NCBI GenBank assembly: GCA_003116975.1
Contig: BGKB01000061.1
Location: 310,001 to 374,000 of the forward strand
Length of the DNA: 64,000 nt
Direction: 5' to 3'
Source of the DNA: Aurantiochytrium sp. KH105
Taxonomy: Eukaryota; Sar; Bigyra; Thraustochytrida; Thraustochytriidae
How positions within the stretch are numbered: position 1 is the stretch's first letter; each line of letters begins with the position of its first letter. This document shows positions 1 through 9,108 of this stretch, piece after piece. Under the pieces are notes generated by a model. That model had not been told where the DNA came from, searched no databases, and worked only from the letters and a program-made list of their open reading frames with translations. The translations under genes were made by a program, and so were the position numbers.

Positions 1-465
1 GTCATCGGCATTACCTTTTATCTTGCCTTTGGCTGGAGCATTGTTGTTGAGTCTTCGCTTTACCGCCCCGTGGACGAGTTCTTCGACGCCGACTCCGAGG
101 TGTGGAACCCGGTTTTTTGGCTCGGCGTTGCGCTTTTCGCGTTTGGTATGTACGAGCAGCACCAAACGCACCGCATCCTTGCCGGCTTGCGACCCCCCGA
201 ATCCACAGCAGTTTCTGGATGTAGCGTCTACCGGGTGCCTCAGGGCAGACTCTTTGCCTTGGTGTCATGTCCTCACTACTTTTTGGAGATGCTCATTTAT
301 CTCGGCTTTGCACTCATGGATTCTGTCAATCTTTCGTTGTGGCTCGCCTTTGTCTTTGTTTGCCTTAATCTGGGAATTACGGCGCTGCGTTCGCATGCAT
401 GGTACAAGGCGAAATTTGATGATTACCCTGCGGAGCGCAAGGCTGTTGTACCCTTTATTCTCTGA
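1..465 (+). CDS. SRD5A3: Polyprenol reductase-like protein (SRD5A3/DFG10 family), 3' partial
   Basis: The frame is open from base 1, so the N-terminus lies outside the window; about 154 C-terminal residues are present, ending at TGA 463-465. The visible part is the steroid 5-alpha-reductase C-terminal domain: hydrophobic helices around a YRVPQG...SCPHYFLE block and the terminal signature HAWYKAKFDDYPAERKA followed by VPFIL. The serine/cysteine-PHY-E block and the H-W/Y-x3-F-x-YP-x2-RK-A ending match SRD5A3, which reduces the terminal isoprene of polyprenol to make dolichol for N-glycosylation in the ER membrane. Plain steroid 5-alpha-reductases or enoyl-CoA reductases (TECR) share the fold; the 'PHY' and 'YP..RKA' spacing favours SRD5A3. 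Function is inferred from family. Confidence 0.8.
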   Translation, partial: VIGITFYLAFGWSIVVESSLYRPVDEFFDADSEVWNPVFWLGVALFAFGMYEQHQTHRILAGLRPPESTAVSGCSVYRVPQGRLFALVSCPHYFLEMLIYLGFALMDSVNLSLWLAFVFVCLNLGITALRSHAWYKAKFDDYPAERKAVVPFIL

Positions 466-1031
466 CAACTTTGACCATGCGGCCAAAAGGCCGGAAATGA
501 TACAAGACAAGACAAGACAAGACAAGACCAACCAACCGAGTCAATCAAAGACAAGGCAAGCCAAGGAGCCAAGCTGGAGCACATCTTGTGATGCATTCAC
601 TCACTCAATCAACCCCCACCCCCCATCCATCGTGCCAAGACATGGCAGACTGAATCTACCCAAAAAAAGGACCCAAACTCAGCTCCAAATCAAAAATTAT
701 TTTGTCTCTCAAACGAGAAAGTGTCCTCTCAACCGGCGCTTGTTTGTCTCGGCTTGGCTTCTTGGCCTCTCTCGGCTTGATTTCGTGAAGATGAGAGGTA
801 CACATGGAGGGTGTCCCTTGGCCGGGTCCGCGCTCTCAAGTCGGGTCCATTCGGCTGGCCTGGCCTAGCTGAGCAGTCACGGCTTTCGAAGCAGTGGCGA
901 TTGAGCTTGCGCGTCCGCGCGCGCGCGCGCGCTCGCGTGCGTGGGGCGTGGCGGACGGACGGACGTGCGCCCTTCTTCGCCTTCTCTCCCTCTCCCTCGC
1001 GATCTCAAGCGCAGCCGCGCACTTGCTGTCA
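466..1031. other. Intergenic region between the reductase and the EF-hand gene
   Basis: No coding frame is supported here. It holds a pentanucleotide (acaag) array at about 502-529, a pyrimidine-rich stretch, and a GC-rich segment with alternating CG at about 905-960 directly before the next start. The longer reading frames crossing it are Arg/Ser-rich and look like UTR. Confidence 0.6.
502..529. repeat. (acaag)n pentanucleotide microsatellite
   Basis: Five to six tandem copies of a 5-bp unit lie just 3' of the reductase stop, probably in its 3' UTR. Confidence 0.9.
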
Positions 1032-2144
1032 ATGACGACGACTCTTGGTTTGCACACGCTGCGCGCAAAGCATGAGCGCAGCAAGAGAAAACACCACTCT
1101 GCAGCGGCGCGCAAGCCGCAGCTGCCGCAGCGATCGGGGCTCGAAGAGGATGACGAGGACAATGGCTACAAAATGAAGAGAATCCCTCCTCTGGGGCGTC
1201 CGTCAAGACCGTGCCAGGAGCAACGAAAGGAGCACGAAAAAGAGTTCGCGCGAATCGCGGTAATTGCGCGCAACAGGCTGGTGACCGAGTCCTCTTGTTG
1301 CAAGGACCGCCGCCGCGTTCATGACGCTCTTGCAGACATTGAACCAATTGACGGCGAAGCAGCGTACTGGCAAGCACGCTGGATGCATCGTCGTGGCAAG
1401 GGACCCGAGCCCCTCGTGCAGCGAGCACAGTTGCAAAAGATGCGCATGTGGTTCCGCTCTCTGGATTACGCCGCGGACGGCACTGTCGGTGTGGACGATT
1501 TGCTAGACCCGCTGATCTCGGTAGGACTTGCTCGAACGCGGAACGATGTCATCAATTTGCTGGGCGTCGCCCTTGGCGAAAAAGAAGACGATGATCCCAG
1601 CATCACGCTCAACGATCTATTCCAGGTTTTGCAGCGCAAAGAGGTTTCCACCCAGGTTGAACGCGCACATGCTGCTCCAGCACGGCCTTTGCGGCAAAGC
1701 CGTCAGCGTGCGCAGCAGAGTCCCGGGCCACGACGCGCCGTCACTGTCGATGGCCGCGCCGTCGAGGATGCATTGCGCTGCGAAGCCCAGGCGCGAATGG
1801 CATCCTTCTTTGAGCTCCTATCGGGAGGCCCTCCCGGGGCATCCGGCCAGCAGCTCACTGTCCCACTCATTATTGCCTCGCACAGGCGACAAATGTTGCT
1901 GCAAGCCAACTGCGCGCCGCCTGGATCTGCTGCGCACCGCGAGGGCAAGCTCATCCTTGACGCCTTGGCGCGCGTGCGTGCAGACGCGCCAACGCCTGCA
2001 GTGAGCCACCGTGTGCGCGACTCCGCTCACGAAAATGCAAAGCCACCTACACCAAAACCAAGGCCTCCTCCGCCTGGGCCGGGCGCGCTCACGCGAGCTC
2101 ATAATTTCTACGTCCAGGCACCACCCAACTCAAATTGTTATTGA
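1032..2144 (+). CDS. EF-hand-like domain protein, function unknown
   Basis: The single-exon protein is 370 aa from the ATG at 1032. A longer frame opens at ATG 894, but its extra 46 residues are Arg/Ala-rich and coincide with the GC-rich leader, so I chose 1032. Residues about 130-205 look like an EF-hand pair: a helix containing MRMWFRSLDY, then a loop D-Y-A-A-D-G-T-V-G-V-D-D, then a second helix and a degenerate loop rich in D (KEDDDPSITLNDLF). The first loop has D at positions 1 and 5 and G at 6, but alanine at 3 and D instead of E at 12, so calcium binding may be weak. The rest is basic and Pro/Ala-rich, with low complexity in the last 50 residues. It converges on the lectin-like gene. 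No specific role can be assigned. Confidence 0.65.
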   Translation: MTTTLGLHTLRAKHERSKRKHHSAAARKPQLPQRSGLEEDDEDNGYKMKRIPPLGRPSRPCQEQRKEHEKEFARIAVIARNRLVTESSCCKDRRRVHDALADIEPIDGEAAYWQARWMHRRGKGPEPLVQRAQLQKMRMWFRSLDYAADGTVGVDDLLDPLISVGLARTRNDVINLLGVALGEKEDDDPSITLNDLFQVLQRKEVSTQVERAHAAPARPLRQSRQRAQQSPGPRRAVTVDGRAVEDALRCEAQARMASFFELLSGGPPGASGQQLTVPLIIASHRRQMLLQANCAPPGSAAHREGKLILDALARVRADAPTPAVSHRVRDSAHENAKPPTPKPRPPPPGPGALTRAHNFYVQAPPNSNCY

Positions 2145-2280
2145 CGTGAGCTCAACGCTCAATCTCTGAAAGACATGATGCGATACCATGACCTTTACGT
2201 TGCTATTCGAGGATGACCACTCATATCCACAACAAAAAGAACATACCAACGTGCCTCTATCATCCTTGAATACGTAGCGT

Positions 2281-2321
2281 ATAAACAAACAAACAAACAA
2301 ACAAACAAACAAACAAACAAA
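2281..2321. repeat. (aaac)n tetranucleotide microsatellite
   Basis: About ten tandem copies lie in the short gap between two convergent genes, probably in 3' UTR sequence. Confidence 0.92.
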
Positions 2322-2341
2322 GAAGCAAACAAGACCTTTCA

Positions 2342-3709
2342 TTACCTTTTTTTATTAATCAGACGAACCCAGTTATTTTGCGAGGTCAACGTGATATCTT
2401 CTTTATTGATCCACACATGAGTGTTCCACATCCGTCCGTCAACACAATGTGTCTGTACCACATTCTCTTTACGCTGCGACCAGGTGACCTTGGCAAATTT
2501 GGGATTGCCGAAAAAGTACGCGGCCCACCAAGCAAGCTTGGCCTGATTCGTGTGTGCACAGTGCCCTTTTTTTGGTATTCCATCCACGATTCCATCAATG
2601 GCTAGAGATGCATGCCTGCCCATGTAGGTGGAGACCTGCTGTGCATGTAAAAGTTTAATTTCTTTGCCGGACATCTCGTCGCGAACCTCAACGTTGCAAA
2701 GTGTAATGAATGCTTTCTCGCCCGAACATCCTCTGTTATTCCATGTTACACTTTGCTCAAACCTGAGGACATTGGCAATAGCTGTCATCTTTGAGTTCGA
2801 CACATCGATGCCATTAAGCTCTACCTTGATCTTGTCCATTCGCCCTTGACACCGACCAATGCGAGGGTAGATTTCGATTCGCTCCACGGCCGCCCCGAGC
2901 ACACCGGCAGTCCACCTTGTACCGACAATATTAGCCGAACGAAAAAAAGTCGTGAAATTCCCGTCGGCTGCAAATATTGCAGGGTGCTGCCCTTCTTCGG
3001 AGGTGGCGGCAATCGCAACCAGACTTCCGCTGCCTGTGCTGACGTTTACCTTGACTTCTGCGATTTGAAGCGCGTTCTCTTTACAATCATCCCGAGAGTA
3101 AATTGCTTCTGCCGGGCCGCTAATGCTAATTACATGTTGGTAGGTAAAAATGTCGCTGCCTGGAAATCGCAATCCATCAACATAGACTTGCAGACGCCCG
3201 CTCTCAATGCTCTGGGTTGTGCGCACATAGATTTGATTGATCTTGTTTTTCTTTTCATATCTCGCGGTGTGCTTGTACTCGAAAGAGCTTGAAGGCGCAC
3301 ACGTGAAAGGATCTCCATCGGATGCGACGTCATCATTGGCAACTTTAAAGGATACATTTTCGCCGTTACGAGACATCGCGCTCACTTCGCAGATACTTAT
3401 GCCTGCCGGCACCACCACAACAAGCTGTCCATAATTCGGGTTCTCACTATCGGCCATCCAGGATACCAGCGCGGCGACAAAAACAACGAAGCCCGCCACG
3501 CTAAGCGTCCAGCTACAACAGCCAACGGAGCCTCTATTCGCTTGCTGTGGAGTGAATCTCATTGCTTCTTCGTTATACGAGTCGTCTCCTCCTTGCGCAT
3601 GTTGGCCCTCGCGCCCTGCGCCATTCCCATTGGCCCGGTCTCTCCTCGTCACCACCATCGCGCCGCCAGCGTGACGAGGTGAAGCAGTTTTGCTGTCAAT
3701 AATGCTCAT
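2342..3709 (-). CDS. Membrane-anchored discoidin/fucolectin-like protein, paralogue A
   Basis: The protein is 455 aa from the ATG at 3709; an upstream in-frame ATG at 3769 would add 20 residues but has no counterpart in paralogue B. A short acidic/basic cytoplasmic-like N-terminus is followed by one hydrophobic helix (about residues 69-85, CCSWTLSVAGFVVFVAA). The ectodomain shows two blocks reminiscent of F5/8-type C or fucolectin folds. The first runs around ALQIAEVKVN to AADGNFTTFF; the second runs around HAQQVSTYMGRHASLAIDG to FAKVTWSQR. Cysteines are numerous, as expected outside the cell. A type II membrane glycan-binding or adhesion role is inferred. It is a head-to-tail tandem copy of the next gene on the same strand. 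Confidence 0.7.
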   Translation of the reverse strand: MSIIDSKTASPRHAGGAMVVTRRDRANGNGAGREGQHAQGGDDSYNEEAMRFTPQQANRGSVGCCSWTLSVAGFVVFVAALVSWMADSENPNYGQLVVVVPAGISICEVSAMSRNGENVSFKVANDDVASDGDPFTCAPSSSFEYKHTARYEKKNKINQIYVRTTQSIESGRLQVYVDGLRFPGSDIFTYQHVISISGPAEAIYSRDDCKENALQIAEVKVNVSTGSGSLVAIAATSEEGQHPAIFAADGNFTTFFRSANIVGTRWTAGVLGAAVERIEIYPRIGRCQGRMDKIKVELNGIDVSNSKMTAIANVLRFEQSVTWNNRGCSGEKAFITLCNVEVRDEMSGKEIKLLHAQQVSTYMGRHASLAIDGIVDGIPKKGHCAHTNQAKLAWWAAYFFGNPKFAKVTWSQRKENVVQTHCVDGRMWNTHVWINKEDITLTSQNNWVRLINKKR

Positions 3710-3766
3710 CTCTACATCAGCGCACACATGACAAAGTGCTGAGATCATCCTCGTTTCCGATGCGGA

Positions 3767-3870
<104 letters not shown>

Positions 3871-4001
3871 TATTCACTGTCAATCGGTCGATCAATCAAT
3901 CGATCAACCAATCATTCATTCAATCAATCAATCCAACAAATAAAAAATCAATAGCCTAATACAAAAAAACTTGAAAAAAAAAATCCCCAAATCAGGTCTT
4001 T

Positions 4002-5423
4002 TCACGATGACTTCACGAGACGAACCCAATTGTTCTGCTGCGTCAAGGTAATGTCTTTTCGATTAATCCACACATGGGTGTTCCACATACGCCCATCAAC
4101 ACAATGCATCCTGACGACGTTCTCTTTACGCTGCGACCAGGTAACCTTGGCAAATATGGGACTCTCGAAAAAGTAAGCGGCCCACCAAGCAAGCTTGGCC
4201 TGATTTGAGTGCGCACAATGCCCTTTGGTCGGTATTCCATCCACAATTCCATCAATGGCCAGAGATGCATGTCTGCCCAGGTAGGTGGAGACCTGCTGTG
4301 CATGAAAAAGTTTTATCTCTTTGCCGGACATCTCGTCGCGAACCTCAACGTTGCAAAGTGTAATGAATGCTTCCTCGCCCGAACATCCTCTCTTGTTCCA
4401 TGTTACACTTTGCTCAAACCTGAGGACATTGGCAATAGCTGTTGTGTCTGTGTTTGTAACGTCGATGCCATCAAGCTCCACCTTGATCTTGTCCATTCGC
4501 CCTTGACACCGATCGAGGCGAGGATAGATTTCAATCCGCTCCACGGCCGCCCCAAGCACACCAGCAGTCCACCTTGTACCGACGATATTAGCCGAGAGGA
4601 AAAAGGTGGTGAAGTCCCCGTCGGCTGCACGTATTGCGGGGTGCTGCCCTTCTTCGGAGGTGGCGGCAATCGCAACCAGACTTCCGCTGCCTGTGCTGAC
4701 GTTTACCTTGACTTCTGCGATTTGAAGCGCGTTCTCTTTACAATCATCTGAGGAGTACATTGCTTCTGCCGGGCCGCTAATGCTTATTACATGTTGGTAG
4801 GTAAAAATGTCACTGTCTGGAAATCGCAATCCATCAACATAGACTTGCAGACGCCCGCTCTCAATGCTCTGGGTCGTGCGCACATAGATTTGATTGATCT
4901 TGTTTTTCTTTTCGTATCTCGCGGTGTGCTTGTACTCGGAAGAGTTTGAAGGCACACATGTAAAAGGATCTCCATCGGATGCGACGTCACCCCCGATCAC
5001 TTTAATTGGTTCTCTGTCGCTTGCAACAGCGCTCACTTCGCAGATACTTATGCCTGCCGGCACCGCCACAACAAGCTCTCCATAACTCGGCTCATCAGGG
5101 TTCGAGTCACCGAATGTCGTGGAAAGGGGGTCTTCTACCGTCGCGGGGCCAAGAACACTCACCAGGCCCGTCACAACAGTAGCCGCAAGGAAAACCAGCC
5201 CAACGAGCCTCCAGGTGCATTTTTCCCACCTCCTTCTCCCCTCTTGTGTGCGTTTGTCGCCAGGTTCTTCATCATAAGAGTCGTCTCCTCCTTGCGCATG
5301 TTCGTCTTGCGCGTATTCGGTCGCGCCACGTGCACCATCCTCGATTAAACTGACCATCTCAAGCTCCGGCGGCATCGCGCCACACGCACGGCCACGCGTG
5401 TGGTGAAGTAGTTCTGTTGTCAA
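4002..5423 (-). CDS. Membrane-anchored discoidin/fucolectin-like protein, paralogue B
   Basis: The protein is 473 aa from the ATG at 5423. It has the same architecture as paralogue A: an N-terminal segment, one transmembrane helix (about residues 71-92, WRLVGLVFLAATVVTGLVSV) and a two-domain galactose-binding-like ectodomain. From residue about 110 to the end I estimate 85-90% identity to A by eye. The first 100 residues are largely unrelated, except for the shared HAQGGDDSY stretch and the position of the membrane helix. The ectodomain DNA is also close, so duplication or gene conversion is recent. Glycan or adhesion function is inferred from fold resemblance only; the cargo or ligand is unknown. 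Confidence 0.7.
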   Translation of the reverse strand: MTTELLHHTRGRACGAMPPELEMVSLIEDGARGATEYAQDEHAQGGDDSYDEEPGDKRTQEGRRRWEKCTWRLVGLVFLAATVVTGLVSVLGPATVEDPLSTTFGDSNPDEPSYGELVVAVPAGISICEVSAVASDREPIKVIGGDVASDGDPFTCVPSNSSEYKHTARYEKKNKINQIYVRTTQSIESGRLQVYVDGLRFPDSDIFTYQHVISISGPAEAMYSSDDCKENALQIAEVKVNVSTGSGSLVAIAATSEEGQHPAIRAADGDFTTFFLSANIVGTRWTAGVLGAAVERIEIYPRLDRCQGRMDKIKVELDGIDVTNTDTTAIANVLRFEQSVTWNKRGCSGEEAFITLCNVEVRDEMSGKEIKLFHAQQVSTYLGRHASLAIDGIVDGIPTKGHCAHSNQAKLAWWAAYFFESPIFAKVTWSQRKENVVRMHCVDGRMWNTHVWINRKDITLTQQNNWVRLVKSS

Positions 5424-5538
5424 AAAGAAAAAACCAAATGCCCGATGGAATGATATGATACCGCCAATGTCTGTCGACGGGCGTGAGCGTGAACGCGCCG
5501 AAGCCGCTTACACAGCCCAGAGGCAGCTGAGAGCCCGA

Positions 5539-7413
5539 TCAAGCCAGGCGCAAGACGTGGCCAAAGGCGTAGATCCCAGCGCAGTCCACGTTGACGGTCG
5601 CAAGCGTGGACACCCGTTTTTCCGAGCGAATAAGCTTTGCGCAAATAAGCCTTGTAAGTCGCGGTTTAGGCAAAGGTATGTCGAGCTGCGCGCACGAGGT
5701 CCCTGGCGCCATAACAAACCACACGACGGGATAAAGCCCTTCTTCTTCTTCCTCTATGCAGCGACGCCGAGGACGATCAAAAATCACCAAGCATACTGAG
5801 CCACGCACACGGACTTCGGCAATAGGGGGGAGCAGGCCCTGATCTGACAGGGCCTCGACGTCTTCGATGGTCTCGAGGTCGTCAAAAAGCGAGACACCTG
5901 GAAGCGACTTGAACTCCGCGACTCGATCTGCGAGCCTCGCAGCTGCGGCCCGGGACTCATGTTGCTCGTCACAAGACGGGTCTTTCGCGGGTAATTCCGA
6001 TTCTTTGCTCGTTCGTGCAGGTCGACCCCCACTGGCAGCTGAGGTAGTTTGCTCTTCTTCTGAATATGCGCCGTTCTCCCCATTTGCTTGCGGCCTGAGT
6101 AACGATGATGGGTCCCCAAAGAAGATGACGCCGCAATTTACAGGACACGAAAAGTTGCCGTCGCGGTCGACGACAAGCCGGCGCACTACTGCAATATCAC
6201 GACGCTGGTTTGCGTGGCGGAAAAACACTCCAGGACGGACAACTTCATCGTCTGTGTCTCCCATGAGGTAGGCGTCGTGGAAAAGCAGACGGTCTCCGCG
6301 TGCTGCGCCGTCAAGCACGACGCGGTTTTCGGCGGCAACACTCGCCACCGTCTCTTGGATAATTTTGCGTTGCAAGAGCTGCAGTCCGTTTCGATAGGCT
6401 TCTCGCGCGCGACGGCGGATCGAGAACACATTGTACAAACCGAATTTGGCCGAAACGAGCACGTCGAGACCAGCTGGACTCTGCACCAGGCGCGTGAACA
6501 TCGTCTCGAGCTCGTCTGTGCTGGCTCGGTTGAGGAGGTTCGGGTGCGAGCTAATGTTGTAATATGATCCTTTGAGACAGGCCAAGAGGGCTCTACGTCG
6601 CATGTTTTCTTTGCGCTCCGCGAGCGTCTCTTCGTGCGGCGAGCAATTTGCACGCAAAGGGCCAGCAACGACACCGCACAACAAGACGTTGGCGCTGCGT
6701 TGACTGCAATAAAATGACTTGCTGTCAGGCCGAAAGACGGTTCCGGCCCAGTTTCGCTGCGCAGGTCCGCTCATCTGACCACTGTGCCCGCCATCGGTGT
6801 AAAAGCCCAAAACGTCGATCACGTCTTCGCCGTGAGATTGCTGCTTCATGCAGTCGCGCCACGTTCCATTTGAAAGCACTCGTCGCCGTCGTATTGCGTG
6901 TTTACGCTTGACGGAATCGGCGCAAAGGTCGCATCCTGCAGCATGGTTGCGCAGCACCGGTAGTTTCGAGGCTCCGAGGTGCTCCAAAAGGACCCACTTC
7001 CACAGCAAGTCGTCGCGGGAGGCATCTCGCAGACGCCTGCACACTCTGCCAACCAGGGCGAGATCTTCTGCGCGCGTGGCGGTCATCCTTATGATACGAT
7101 GCAGCACCTCGTCAGGAAGCTTGAGAAGAGGGCTACTCAGGTCCGGCGCGCGCCCCAAGTCATCCGTATAGGAGTGATGGGGTGCGTATCCCGACTCGAG
7201 GTCCAAGGCGCCCGGTTCTGCGTTTGACAAATCTTTTGCGAAAAAGTCATGTTCACTGTTTACGACATGCGTTCCTTTTCCCATGCTGCTGTTGTCGCTC
7301 TTGTCGTCGTTATCGTCGTCGCTATTTTCGTCGCCATCGTCATCGTCATTGTCGAGTCTCGTCTCTGCAAGCAAGGCCACCGCGAGCTGCATGTCCTTGG
7401 CGGCTTGGGCCAT
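5539..7413 (-). CDS. F-box protein with uncharacterised C-terminal domain
   Basis: The protein is 624 aa from the ATG at 7413 (MAQAAKDMQ); an in-frame ATG at 7623 adds 70 Arg/Leu-rich residues that look like leader sequence. After an acidic low-complexity stretch (DNDDDDGDENSDDD), an F-box lies at about residues 100-145: LPDEVLHRIIRM, then LALVGRVCRRLRDASRDDLLWK. F-box proteins bind SKP1 and recruit substrates to SCF ubiquitin ligases. The remaining 450 residues contain no recognised LRR, Kelch or WD repeats. One block, LYNVFSIRRRAREAY to CPVNCGVIFFGD, looks globular and could be the substrate-binding part. The stop at 5539 is only 115 bp from the start of the lectin-like gene on the same strand. 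Confidence 0.7.
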   Translation of the reverse strand: MAQAAKDMQLAVALLAETRLDNDDDDGDENSDDDNDDKSDNSSMGKGTHVVNSEHDFFAKDLSNAEPGALDLESGYAPHHSYTDDLGRAPDLSSPLLKLPDEVLHRIIRMTATRAEDLALVGRVCRRLRDASRDDLLWKWVLLEHLGASKLPVLRNHAAGCDLCADSVKRKHAIRRRRVLSNGTWRDCMKQQSHGEDVIDVLGFYTDGGHSGQMSGPAQRNWAGTVFRPDSKSFYCSQRSANVLLCGVVAGPLRANCSPHEETLAERKENMRRRALLACLKGSYYNISSHPNLLNRASTDELETMFTRLVQSPAGLDVLVSAKFGLYNVFSIRRRAREAYRNGLQLLQRKIIQETVASVAAENRVVLDGAARGDRLLFHDAYLMGDTDDEVVRPGVFFRHANQRRDIAVVRRLVVDRDGNFSCPVNCGVIFFGDPSSLLRPQANGENGAYSEEEQTTSAASGGRPARTSKESELPAKDPSCDEQHESRAAAARLADRVAEFKSLPGVSLFDDLETIEDVEALSDQGLLPPIAEVRVRGSVCLVIFDRPRRRCIEEEEEGLYPVVWFVMAPGTSCAQLDIPLPKPRLTRLICAKLIRSEKRVSTLATVNVDCAGIYAFGHVLRLA

Positions 7414-7765
7414 GGTTGCGTTGCCGGGGAGGTATATACACACAGACGCATGTACAAGCTCAGCCGTAAGAGGGGCAGCGAGCGCTGTCTGCGCGCAGCG
7501 CCGGGGAGCGAGAGTTCTCCGTGCGCGCTGCAGGCAGGGTCCCGACAGCGCGCACAATCCCAAGGTTTCCAAACCAAGCTTGCTTGCCTGCTGTCTGGCA
7601 CGGCACAGTGTCCAAGCACGCACAGATCTACTGCGGAACCGGTGCAGAACTCGCGTGTTTATCGCAGCTCCTCCTTTTCTCGCAGCAGCAGCTCATCGGG
7701 CTGTAGCAGGCAGGCTAGCGCAGCATTCCGTGCAAGGCAGAAACGCGGGCTGCAGTTACGTGCGT

Positions 7766-7787
7766 GCCAGGCCAGGCCAGGCCAGGC
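7766..7787. repeat. (gccag)n pentanucleotide microsatellite
   Basis: Four tandem copies of a 5-bp unit. Confidence 0.85.
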
Positions 7788-8757
7788 TAGACCACATCAG
7801 CCAACCTGCCATCTAGCTAGCTTCCTGCCGTGGTGCGTGTCTCATCGCTTGCGAAGAATTCGCTTGTGCTGTATACGCTGGTGGTGTGGCTCGTATCGCT
7901 GTCGCTGTTGCTGTTGCTCCTCCGCCATGGCCGTCGAGCCTGGACGCCGGGGAGACGAAGCTGTGGCTTTTCTGCAACTGTTCACGGTTACCTAACAAAG
8001 CAAATTGGCTAGTTCGTGCTTGGGAAAAACGCTTGCGGCTCATGCTGCTGCTTGCTGTTGACCTTGACCATGCGGTGGCAGACACCGCGATCTCGAGACG
8101 ACGCGAAACGAGACGAGACGAGACGAAATGACGATAACAACGGCCACACCTGGCGCATGATGTATGACGACTGTCCAGGCATGCAAGAGCTGCTTCGCTA
8201 GACTTGTGCTGCGATGTGGGTCAAAGCTTCCTCGCCGTATACTCCTACTAACAGTAAGGTCGGCGAAGGCAACACCACTTTGGTGGCTGCACCACTAGTC
8301 GCGGATCGTGACCAAAGATTCCTCCCCTGCGTCCCTGAAACGCTTCATCGCGCTCACAGCCTCGAGGAGATCGACCTCCGTTCGCGTCGCTCTCGCAAAC
8401 GCTATCGCAGTCGCATGCGCGCGAGCTTCACCGCCTCCTTCCGTTATGCCGCAGAGGAGTACACCCCACCTGCCAGAGCTCCAAGAAGAAGAAGAAGAAG
8501 AAGACGTGGGTGGTGATTGCAATTTTATTTTCTTCGTTCTTCTCCTTCTCCTTCTTCTTGCGATGGAAACAAGAAAGAACTTCGAAAGCAAAACCTTTTT
8601 TGTTCTTCATTCCATTTATTTTTGTCCCCGAAGCGTTCTTTCCCGAGGCGCTGTTCCACCGGCCGGCGCTCCGTCTCCCTGTTTCCCCCGAGCGGCGTTC
8701 TTTCCGTGCACCGGTTCGCCTCCGTTCCATCCATTGGGCGACGCTGCGGGCGGGTGT

Positions 8758-8793
8758 CTGCCTGCCTGCCTGCTTGCTTGCTTGCTTGCTTGC
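8758..8793. repeat. (cctg)n-(cttg)n tetranucleotide microsatellite
   Basis: The array switches from cctg to cttg units; it lies about 320 bp before the kinase start. Confidence 0.9.
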
Positions 8794-8859
8794 CGCCTCT
8801 GCCTGCCTCGCTGAAGAAGGCAACAAAGCAGAGCAAGCAGCGAAAGCAGAACGGAGACC

Positions 8860-9108
8860 GCGAGCTCGCTCGGGCGAGACTCGCGCGCGCAGGAGCGGGC
8901 GGCGGCGGAGCTGCTTGCTGCTGCCGGCGCAGGCGCTGCCTTCGCGCGCGCGCGCCCTCCGCTGCTTCCTCGCCTCGATTCCCGGACGCGCATCGAGGCG
9001 GATCCGCCGCACCTGGTTGGCTGGCGCGCCGGCGCGCGCGGGGAGGCTGGCGCGCGCGGCGCGCAGGCGCGCGGCTCGCAGGCGCGGGCGCGGGCCCGGA
9101 GCGGCGCG
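8860..9108 (+). promoter_or_regulatory. GC/CpG-rich island leading into the kinase start
   Basis: The segment is dominated by G+C with runs of alternating CG (gcgcgcgcg) and ends at the kinase ATG. Similar islands precede several other starts in this window. A promoter or 5' UTR role is inferred from position only. Confidence 0.35.

Larger units (their letters stand above)
7414..9108. other. Divergent intergenic region between F-box gene and kinase gene
   Basis: About 1.7 kb with no supported gene. It contains pentanucleotide arrays (gccag at about 7766-7787; acgag at about 8106-8127), a (cctg)/(cttg) array at about 8758-8793 and a very GC-rich island from about 8860 to the kinase ATG. Long frames on both strands here are Arg/Ala/Ser-rich and mutually overlapping, so I treat them as non-coding. 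It probably carries both promoters. Confidence 0.6.

Noticed and set aside
7249-7995. 248-codon plus-strand frame overlapping the F-box gene start
   Set aside because: Shadow of the acidic F-box N-terminus, then Arg/Ser/Cys-rich leader sequence; no protein-like features.
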